The notes beneath the pieces were generated by a model that worked only from the letters and a program-made list of their open reading frames with translations, was not told the origin of the DNA and made no database searches. A stretch of DNA of 64,000 nt from the NCBI GenBank assembly GCA_000733355.1, contig JNVV01000013.1, forward strand, positions 113,806 through 177,805. The letters run 5' to 3'. The position numbers and the translations under genes are program-made. This document shows positions 56,177 to 64,000 of the stretch, piece after piece. The DNA comes from Falciphora oryzae. Lineage: Eukaryota > Ascomycota > Sordariomycetes > Magnaporthales > Magnaporthaceae. Position 1 is the first letter of the stretch. Every line of letters starts with the position of its first letter.

Positions 56177-57893
56177 ATGAAGTCGCAGTCTCTGTCCGCC
56201 GCCAGCCTGACGGCTCTGCTTGCCGGAACCGCCTCTGTTGCGGCCGCTGGCTCGCGTGCCGTTGCGCCCGACCAATGCGTGCGTTCACTTTTCCTTCCCT
56301 GGCTCTGCCCTCTTGACCACTCGCTGGTCCCGCACGACCGTGGCGCTAATACTGTCTCTTCGTCTCATCAGTGCGCTCTCCTGTCGCAGCAGAAGGAGCT
56401 GGCCGGACGTGTCTACGCCCCACAGTCGGCAGAGTATGCCGCCCAGCAGGAGACCTACTGGTCGCTGGACAATGCCCTCCGCGCCCCGGAGTGCATCGTG
56501 CTCCCCCAGTCCGCCGAGGAGGTCGCCGCCGCCGTCAAGGCCCTGACCACCGGCGGCAACTCGCGCTGCACGCCGAACTGCCAGTTCGCCATCCGCAGCG
56601 CCGGCCACATGGCCAACGCCGGCGCCAACAACATCCACGCCGGCGTCACCATTGACCTGGGTAAAGCCCCAGCCCACCCTGCATTTCCTCTAAAGACATG
56701 AGTGCAGCCGCTAACTCTGGAAATAAAATACAGGCTACCTGAACTCCACTGTTTACAGGCCCGAGCAGAACATCGCCTCCGTCGGCCCTGGTGCCCGCTG
56801 GGGCTCCGTGTACTCGGAGCTCTCCAAGAACGAGGTCATGGTTGCCGGTGGTCGCGCCTCGACCGTCGGCGTCGGCGGCCTGCTGCTCGGCTCGGGCAAC
56901 TCCTTCTACGCGGCCCAGCGCGGCTTCGCGTGCGACGGCGTGGCCAACTTCGAGGTCGTGCTGGCCGACGGCACCATCGTCAACGCCAACCAGACGTCCC
57001 GGCCGGACCTCTACAAGGCGCTCAAGGGCGGCTCCAGCAACTTCGGCGTCGTCACCCGCTTCGACCTCGAGACCTTCGAGGCGCCCTCCACCCTCTGGGG
57101 CGGCACCGTCGGCTGGGCCAACGCCGGCACCTCGGCCGTCATCAAGGCCATGAAGAACTTTGGCGACGTGGCCGGCGACCACACCGACTCGAGCTCCATC
57201 GTCTTCTGGACCTTCACCCAGGGCTCCGGCGCCACCGAGCCCATCGTCATCGCCGCCCTGCACAACACCGCCGGCGTCCCCGAGGCCCCGCAGTACAAGG
57301 AGTTCCTCTCGATCCCCAACAACATCAGCTACGCCATGCGCAAGGACTCGCTCGTCCACTTCACCGACGAGCTCGAGGTCGCCCGCGGCAGCTACAACTC
57401 GTGGCAGGCCCTGAGCTTCAAGAACAACGAGGCCGTCATGACCTTCGCCATCGACTCGTACCAGCAGCTCATGAAGGAGTTCGAGGCCGAGGCCGGCCCG
57501 TCGCTGGGCTTCACCACCCAGGCCATGTTCCAGCCCATCTCGCCCCGCCAGTTCGCCATGGCCGCCAACTCGGGCGGCAACGTCCTGGGCCTCGAGGACC
57601 GCACCGAGACCCTCATCATGTTCCTCGGCATGACCGCCTTCAAGGACCCTGCCCAGAAGGCCTACGTCGACCGCAAGATGATCGCCTGGGTCGCCTCCAT
57701 CAAGGAGTTCGCCAAGACCCAGGGCGCCGACGACGACTACCTCTTCCTCAACTACGCCGGCCTCAACCAGAGCCCCTTCAGGGGCTACGGCGAGAAGAAC
57801 CTCAAGTTCATGCGCGAGGTCGCCGCCAAGTACGACCCCAAGGAGGTTTTCCAGAACCGCGTCCCCGGCGGCTTCAAGCTGAAGAACGCCTAA
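56177..57893 (+). CDS. Secreted VAO-type FAD-dependent oxidoreductase (3 exons)
   Basis: Exons 56177-56278, 56372-56660 and 56734-57893 give 516 aa. Signal peptide MKSQSLSAASLTALLAGTASVAAA, then a QCCALL start typical of this fungal group. The FAD/PCMH domain includes FAIRSAGHMANAGANN, where His113 should bind FAD covalently. In GRASTVGVGGLLLGSGNSFY the second attachment cysteine of berberine-bridge-type enzymes is absent, so a single covalent link is predicted. SSNFGVVTRFDLETF completes the FAD domain; the C-terminus ends with FLNYAGLNQSPFRGYG and YDPKEVFQ, the usual BBE-like end. Substrate unknown: sugars, oligosaccharides or alkaloid-type intermediates are all used by this family. The donor GTGCGT of intron 1 is weak but gives the expected Cys-Cys. 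Confidence 0.9.
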
Positions 57894-59355
57894 ATTGGGA
57901 GTACTACCCACGCTCTATTTTAGATGATCATGTATTAGGCGTGCCCTGTGATGCCTGCTGCCATCTCTTTTTCACGTAGCGAGCGAGAATATACATACAA
58001 TGCACGATTTTGCAAATGCCGCGCCCCACATCCGCCTGTTGATATCCATTGCAAACTTCAAAATGAATAATCCCACCTGAAGCCCATAGTGACTGACATT
58101 CGGCCCCAATATTCGCGAGTTGAATCATGAAAACGCCATGGAGTATCTCGTCCTGAGTCGATTCCGAGTCCACAACCCCTATCCCTGTTTCGTCGGTGGC
58201 AGGGCCCCCCTCCCTCCAGCAGGGTTCATGCCTCCTTTTCACCCTTGGAACAACCCCTGCGCAGTTGACGATTCCCACCCAGGATCGAAGCGAAGCTCCG
58301 TCCGGAACGAAACTCAAGACGGGAGCCCCCCCGTCCCAATCGAGCCCGCTGGCACTGGCCGCCCGTCGGCGAAGGTTGCGCTGACGAGACCGAGCCAGCA
58401 GGGCGTCCTTGACAGAAAAAAAAAAAAAAAAAAAAAAAAAAGCCCGTGCTGGCCCCGGCCGAAGCCCGGGGTGTGTCGTGGCGACGATCTAGACGGGAAA
58501 GCGGCGGGATCTAATGTGCTGACGTCTGTGAGGAAGTTCCGGCACCTAGATGCAACCCTGAGAGGCACCAAAGTAATTGCACATTGATAGCATTGCCGCC
58601 GTGAGTGCCTTAAGCTTTGCCAAGACTCACAAAAGTCCAGTAACGGCCCCGGGGAAGATGGGATAAGCACAGGGCTTGGAACATTCGAGCAAGCTCTGGA
58701 CTTGCGCCAGGAGATTGAGTTTCGGAGGAACGGAGCGTCACAGTTTGGGGAAAAGACGGAATGGAAGTTTACTGTTTTCTTGCCTGATTTGTTGATAGCC
58801 TTGTCAGGCAGTGGGCCGGGCGGACGATTGTTAGCCGGGCTGGTCGACACGCCGAGGTAACTCACGATAATTTCCGAGATAGAATTCTCTTGGAGGTATG
58901 CTGGTACTAACTACCTACTATTGTTAATATAGCATCTCAAACTTGCAGGCGGATTACGCATTGTGATTGTATGTCATATTGACAATAATCAAGCCCACAG
59001 CCAGAAACAGTTGGATTACAGCTCGATCAATTCAATAAAACATAAACACCACAATTTGGTGACTGGTAGTACATATCTTCGTTCATGCACAAGAACTTTG
59101 AGAGGTTGTTTAGGGGGAACCGAAAGACAACATATGCTTAGCTTCTGCAAACATGGCCATGCACTGTCACAACGGACCAAAAACTTAAAATTTGCGATTT
59201 GGCGCTGAATTCTAAACGTAGGAGGCTCACTCTCCCTATCGACAACTAGACACTATAGGTACAAGACCTGCAGTGCCTGAGACTCTCCTGATTCCCTCGG
59301 CACCTACTTACAAGCTACTGTCGCGGCTATCTAAAACTCTGGCTCGACTACAGGC
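57894..59355. other. Convergent intergenic region with poly-A tract
   Basis: Between the VAO-type gene (plus) and VTA1 (minus). Contains a 26-A run (separate entry). No gene seen. Confidence 0.5.
58416..58441. repeat. Homopolymer run of 26 A
   Basis: Uninterrupted A tract between convergent genes; no retroelement body recognised beside it. Confidence 0.9.
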
Positions 59356-60881
59356 TCACGTGGCGCCTAGCGTCTCTAGCGCGTTGCGCAGTTCTTTGAC
59401 CGCGGTGGGGACGTCCTCGAAGTTCAAAGCCGAGATGGCCCACCTGGCGTGCTTCTGCGCTTTCGTTATAGCGAGATCATCTGTTATGTAACCGGATGCT
59501 GGTGATGCTGCGGCTGGTGCAGGGGCCGGCGCGGCAACTGGCGCAATGACCGGTGCCGGAGGGTTTTGCCGTACCACCTGTGGCACAATAGGGGAAGGGG
59601 CCGCTGCCGAGGGTGGTGGAATGATGGGCCTGGAAATGGTGGGGTTCGGCGTCATGTCCATGTAGTTGGACGGGGGAGGGATGATTGGAGGCGGAGCCAC
59701 GGCGGGGGTTGCGTCCGAGCTAGGCGCAAAGGTTGGAGGGCCGGCCGCAGGGGGTGACGGCGGCGAGAAGGGTGCATTCGCGGACGGCGGCGGGCTCGGC
59801 GTCCACCCATGGGGCAATTCCAAGGGGGCGGACGGAGCGAGTGGTGGTGACATTGGGGACGGCATGGCAGGCGGCGCGGCTCCTTGCGAGTCGAAATATC
59901 CGGGCTGCTGCTGACCCGGTTGTGAGGTGTAGAACTGGGAGGCGCTTGAAGGCTCGGGGGGAGCATCGGGTAGCGTCATGTCTTCGCGAGCGAGCGGGGA
60001 CGGGACCGCCGCTGTAGTGTCGGGTAGAGAGACCACGGCCGAGTTTCTCTTCGATTCCGAGTCTGCTACTTCCTCAACCGAGACCGGCCGTGGCCCTGAC
60101 GTATGGGGTTGGGCATCTGGATCGACAGGGCTCTCGGTGGCCTCCTCCTCGGGCTCCTCAGGCCTCGGGTTCGACTCGTTGGGATCGGTCCCCTCCTTGA
60201 TTGCCTTCAAAATCCTGACAGCGCTCCATTTCGCGTATTTGATTTTCTGTCGCGTCTCGGGGTCTGCTGGGCCCCAGATGTTCATTAGGTTGAGGAAGGT
60301 TGCCGCAGCGTCGAAAGTGTTGGCCGTGTTTCTGCTTCCAAGTCAGCGAAATGGAGTGTGGTGTAGCAGGAGTGACCGTAGGTTTGGGAACTAACCCCGT
60401 GACCCTATTTGCCATGACGACCTTCTGTGCCCTATCCAGCGTCTCTTGCGCGAACTGCTGGATGTATGCCTTGCCGGCATCGTCATCTGTAACGGCCTCC
60501 TCGTTGGCTTGCTCTGCTTTAGCCTGTGTGCAACGAGGGCGTCAGCAATGACCGCGCCCTCGTTCTCAAGACCCACTCGCTCGACCTTCGCCATGCAATC
60601 TTACCTGCTCCAGTTTGTCCATCAGTGCCATCGTGTATGTCATGATCTCCGAGTCGGCTGTGTGGAGGCCCTGCGCGAGTATCTGATTGACGACCCAGTA
60701 ATCGCCTGTCGCATGGCGTTAGACATGGCGATCGTAGCCGGCTATTGCGCTAGCGAGTAAGGGAGTACCAACACCAGTATGCGACAATGGACTTGTGAGC
60801 GCGGAGCTGGTTACAACGGGTGGCGCATTTGTAGAGGTTGACGTCCGCCTGCTTGAGGGTGGGCGGGGGATCCAGCGCCAT
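59356..60881 (-). CDS. VTA1: Vta1/LIP5 family, ESCRT-III-Vps4 cofactor (4 exons)
   Basis: Exons 60881-60773, 60705-60605, 60523-60396 and 60331-59356 give 437 aa. The N-terminal MIT-like helices cover LKQADVNLYKCATRC, VAYWCDYWVVNQILAQGL, TYTMALMDKLEQ and later FLNLMNIWGPADPETRQKIKYAKWSAVRILKAI, all signature parts of Vta1. A Pro/Ser-rich linker of about 230 residues precedes the C-terminal VSL domain (ITKAQKHARWAISALNFEDVPTAVKELRNAL), which binds and stimulates Vps4. Acts in the cytosol at multivesicular bodies. Exon 1 must end at a GTTGGT donor to give the conserved WC-YW join, and exon 3 ends at GTTAGT; both are uncommon donors. The linker is longer than in yeast, as usual for filamentous fungi. 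Confidence 0.9.
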
Positions 60882-61560
60882 TTTTGCGGCGGAAGATGGT
60901 CGACGGCGGCTCTCTGGGACGTTGAATGAGATACGACGGCGACGCCTACGTGGTGAGCGAGACTCTTGTATTTGGGAGAAAGTCAGAGCTCGGGTTGGGG
61001 GTGGTTGTTGGCGGTTGTGGTGGTGATGTTGCGACGCTTTGAAGTTGGTGCTCATTCGGCGATCGCAAGGCGGAGGCTGATGACGGATGGGCGTGCGTGG
61101 TCACTGCCTGAGCTCGTGCCACAGGTGGCTGAAGCTGCTGTTGGCCGTCGATCGCCGAGGCCAGTGCTGCAGCTTTACCCCTCCTCTCCCCAGAGGATGA
61201 TGAAATGGCCCCACCCGGGATCATAAGGCGGAGCAATCACGATGCGCATGCAGCTGCCGGACCCCTGCTTCGTGTTCCGCGATCTTCCACGCTGGCCTTT
61301 TTCCAAATTGAGCTTCCAGGCGAAGAAGACAACAATGCCGCTCTGAAACCCGCCAATTGCACCATATATGCAGCCTCTGCTCACCCGGTTCTCAAGGGGA
61401 ATTGCCCTCTCTTCTCCCCTTCTTTGTTGACCGGCCACAGATCCCCCACTCGATTGCTCACTGACGTCGCCCTCTTCTGCCAAAGCTGTCGCATTCTCCT
61501 CGCTGACGTAGTAGGCGGAGCCCTCCACAGACTCGCGCTGAAACTCTCGCTGCAAGGAAG
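60882..61560. other. Divergent promoter region between VTA1 and the PDI gene
   Basis: 679 nt; an opposite-strand ORF over 61175-61762 has no domain. No gene seen. Confidence 0.5.
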
Positions 61561-63125
61561 ATGCATCACCCCACACTCTGCGCCTATGCCGCCGCCGCGC
61601 TGCTGGCCGCCCTCCCCGGCGCGCAGGCTGGCATGTACCCCAAAAGCTCCGCCGTCCTCCAGGTTGATGGCAAGACTTACCAGGACTTGATTGCCAAGTC
61701 CAACCAAACAACTGTGAGTTCCACCCCCAAAAGCAAAGACCAGAGTTGCATTGGCTGGTCACTTACGCCCGGTTGCCTCCACAGATACTCGAGTTCTACG
61801 CGCCATGGTGCGGGCACTGCCAAAACCTCAAGCCTGCATACGAGAAGGCCGCCAAGAACCTCGAAGGCCTGGCCAAGGTGGCGGCCATTGACTGCGATGA
61901 TGATAGCAACAAGCCGTTCTGCGGTACCATGGGCATCCAGGGCTTCCCGACCCTGAAGATCATCCGCCCTGGCAAGAAGGCAGGCAAGCCGGCGGTCGAG
62001 GACTACAATGGACCCCGCACCGCTGCTGGGATCGTTGATGCTGTCGTCGAGCGCATCAACAACCACGTCAAGAGGGTCACTGACAAGGACCTGGACGACT
62101 TCCTCGGCAAGACCGAGGGTCCCAAGGCCATCCTGTTCACGGACAAGGGCACCACCAGCGCGTTGCTCAAGAGCGTCGCCATCGACTTTCTCGACGCCAT
62201 TCCCGTGGCCCAGATTAGGAACAAGGAGACCAAGGCCGCCGAGAAGTTTGGCATCGACAAGTTCCCCACGCTTGTTCTGATCCCGGGAGATGGCAAGGAC
62301 CCCATCAAGTACGACGGCCCAAGCAAGAAGCCGGACATGGTCAAGTTCCTGTCCCAGGCCGCCTCTCCGAACCCCGACCCAGCACCATCGAGCGGGAAGA
62401 AGGCGGAAAAGAAGAAGTCGGAGAAGAAAGCCGAGAAAAAGACGGGCAAGGACAAGAAGGAGAAGGCCAGCAAGAAGGCGGCTGAGCCCGAGGAGAAGGC
62501 CTCGGCTGACACTCCAACCGACTCTGCGGAGGCTGGCTCCGAGACGGTCAAAGAACCCGTCATAATCGAGGCTGCGCCGCCGGTGCCGACTATTCACAAT
62601 GCCGAGAAGTTGGCCAAGGAGTGCCTGAACGAGAAGTCGCACACGTGCGTGCTCGCCTTCGTGCCCGGCGCGGATGACAAGAGCGATGATGCTAATGCCG
62701 CGCTCACGGCGCTCGCGGATCTGGCTTTCAAGCACGCCCAGGGCAAGCGCAAGCTGTTCCCCTTCTTCGCCGTCCCGTCCCCCTCCAACCCAGGCGCGCA
62801 GGCAGTCGTCAAGGCGCTGGAGCTCACCAAGCCCGTCGAACTGGTCGCCATCAATGCGCGCAGGGGCTGGTGGAAGCACTACCAAGGCGCCGACTTTGCG
62901 CTGCACAGCATTGAGGCCTGGATTGACTCTATCCGCCTGGGCGAAGGTACCAAGAATAAGCTGCCCGGGGATCTGGTCGCCGCTACTGTACCTGAGGCCG
63001 AGGCTACGCTGTCTGCTGCTGGGGAGTCGAGCTCATCGTCAGACACCAAGGCGACCGACCCGATCCCCGACTCCGAGACCGCGAAGCCTTCGGAGACGCC
63101 CGGTGACGCGCACGATGAGCTGTAG
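61561..63125 (+). CDS. ER protein disulfide isomerase, P5/Mpd1-like (2 exons)
   Basis: Exons 61561-61713 and 61785-63125 give 497 aa. Signal peptide ([23 protein letters not shown]), then a thioredoxin domain with the active site [12 protein letters not shown] (Cys60-Cys63) and cis-Pro motif GFPTLKII. A second thioredoxin-like domain without an active site follows (ILFTDKG..., [13 protein letters not shown]), then a very Lys/Glu/Ala-rich linker and a third thioredoxin-like part ([11 protein letters not shown]). The chain ends HDEL, the ER retention signal. The one active domain and the Lys/Glu linker fit the Mpd1/P5-related fungal PDI group. It catalyses disulfide formation and rearrangement in the ER lumen and may serve the many secreted Cys-rich proteins encoded nearby. 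Confidence 0.9.
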
Positions 63126-63430
63126 GCGACTCTACTTGCCGATATGCTGTTGCTTTTGTAATGTTAGTTTGTCTTCGGTTAAGCGCGATGGGATGAACAC
63201 ATGAAAATAGGCCCAAAATTGAACAAAAGGTTGATGTTGATCAGTCAAGGAGAGTAATTGTCGTACCTTGATGCTGAATCCTGAGGAATATTGAATCGTC
63301 ATTATACCAGACAGTGAGCCTAAGCCCTCGGTGTCCACATGGCTATGGGCAGCCGAATGGATGGTATTCCTGGGCTGGTTATCTCCAGAAATGATGTCCC
63401 CTCCTTGCGCGTTGAATCTACCGCCTCGGA
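63126..63430. other. Convergent intergenic spacer
   Basis: 305 nt between two convergent stop codons. Nothing seen. Confidence 0.45.
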
Positions 63431-63961
63431 TCATGAGTCGATCTCCATCCCCAGGGTGTCGGCCCTCTCTATGGCGCCCTCGCGGATCATGCGCCTGCCC
63501 CTCTCTCTGACGACGCGGTCCAGAATCTCCCTCATTTGCTTACAGCCGTCGACAGCGACGGCGAGCATGCCCTCGAGACGGCTGGCCTGGACGCGGCTCT
63601 CGCAGTTCAGCACGACGACGCGGTCCGAGCTGCCGAGGGTCGCGACCGTCAGGCCGGGCAGCTCCGTCTCCTCCTGGTGGTTGAGGTCCAGGAGCGGGTC
63701 GGCCGAGTCGTCGCCGGCGGCGTAGGACGACGTCGACCCGGCGGTGCAGGCGGCCACGTAGTCGACCATGGGGATGCCGGCGTCCACGGCGGCCAGCGAG
63801 GCGGCGTTGATGAGCGCGGCCAGCAGCGAGCCGTCCTGGGACAGCACGTGCAGCGAGAAGGTGATTGTGCTGTGCGGGAAGAGGTGGGTGTGCAGGGTCG
63901 ACGAGAGGGCGCGCGAGAGGGTCGCTTGGAGTTCTTGTATGCGCCTGTGGTTCGCGATGCT
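63431..63961 (-). CDS. RRP41: Exosome subunit RRP41/Ski6 (RNase PH fold), partial: 3' exon
   Basis: The last exon runs from an acceptor (CTTAACAG) at 63962 to the stop at 63431; upstream exons lie beyond the window. Translation begins SIANHRRIQELQATLSRAL and carries FSLHVLSQDGSLLAALINAASLAAVDAGIPMVDYVAACTAG, the RNase PH domain 2 block typical of RRP41. DPLLDLNHQEE is in the position of the family's 'ADLSHVEE' element. A C-terminal helical region follows, ending in an Arg/Glu-rich tail. RRP41 is one of six ring subunits of the RNA exosome, in nucleus and cytosol; the eukaryotic subunit is not itself catalytic. The three-letter match fits RRP41 better than RRP46 or MTR3, but without the N-terminus this stays probable. 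Confidence 0.8.
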   Translation of the reverse strand, partial: SIANHRRIQELQATLSRALSSTLHTHLFPHSTITFSLHVLSQDGSLLAALINAASLAAVDAGIPMVDYVAACTAGSTSSYAAGDDSADPLLDLNHQEETELPGLTVATLGSSDRVVVLNCESRVQASRLEGMLAVAVDGCKQMREILDRVVRERGRRMIREGAIERADTLGMEIDS

Positions 63962-64000
63962 CTGTTAAGGGTCTATGATCCCGGACAAATGAAGGCGATT

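Noticed and set aside
56646..57979. Two 420-codon ORFs (one on each strand) over the VAO-type gene
   Set aside because: Both overlap a clear FAD-dependent oxidoreductase in another frame and have low-complexity translations.
61677..62906. 409-codon minus-strand ORF over the PDI gene
   Set aside because: Antisense shadow of a gene with CGHC and HDEL motifs; no domain in the antisense product.

Overview
The window is nuclear DNA of a filamentous ascomycete, most likely a Sordariomycete. It has short spliceosomal introns (mostly about 50-110 nt) with GT..AG ends and CTAAC/CTGAC-like branch sites, strong GC bias at third codon positions, TATA boxes about 120-130 nt upstream of several start codons, and fungal families: HET and NACHT proteins, a GH72 glucanosyltransferase with a GPI signal, a Pth11-like 7TM receptor and small secreted cysteine-rich proteins. 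There is one assembly gap (25230-25348). I saw no rRNA or tRNA gene, CRISPR array or intact transposon.

Layout. 0.8-1.6 kb: SYS1 (Golgi trafficking). 1.9-2.2 kb: decayed copy of the 3' end of the nearby SNF2 gene. 3.7-4.4 kb: secreted 8-Cys protein. 4.98-8.57 kb (-): ten-exon SNF2/RING ATPase. 9.27-12.76 kb: NLR-like protein (DUF7708-type N-terminus, NACHT ATPase, three C2H2 fingers). 13.9-15.0 kb: NmrA-like protein. 15.56-15.88 kb (-): a 53-aa secreted 6-Cys peptide with a 6-nt microexon. 18.5-19.8 kb: helical domain fused to a dead-looking LMW-PTP-like domain. 21.3-22.2 kb: GPI-anchored mucin-like protein. 22.4-25.0 kb (-): HET protein. 26.4-28.1 kb (-): GEL/GAS glucanosyltransferase. 31.6-32.7 kb: four-TM protein. 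34.2-36.4 kb: large membrane glycoprotein. 36.8-39.4 kb: two tandem paralogs with a CX5C...HX2C motif, the first frameshifted. 40.0-41.0 kb (-): candidate gasdermin-like protein, divergent from 41.5-47.1 kb: CHAT-protease/P-loop/helical-solenoid protein with a frameshift. 49.6-50.9 kb: secreted class II-type peroxidase. 51.8-53.5 kb (-): 7TM receptor. 56.2-57.9 kb: secreted VAO-type flavoenzyme. 59.4-60.9 kb (-): VTA1. 61.6-63.1 kb: ER disulfide isomerase. 63.4 kb to the end (-): RRP41 exosome subunit, partial.

Conserved housekeeping genes lie at both ends. Between them is an accessory stretch rich in self/non-self recognition and cell-death architectures (NACHT, helical-LMW-PTP-like, HET, CHAT-NLR plus candidate gasdermin) and secreted proteins. 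The most interesting candidate system is the divergent pair at 40.0-47.1 kb: a possible membrane-pore executioner next to an NLR-like protein carrying a CHAT protease with its His/Cys dyad intact. The pseudophosphatase fusion at 18.5 kb is the most unfamiliar single protein. All gene models are hand-spliced from the sequence; functions come from motif recognition without database searches.
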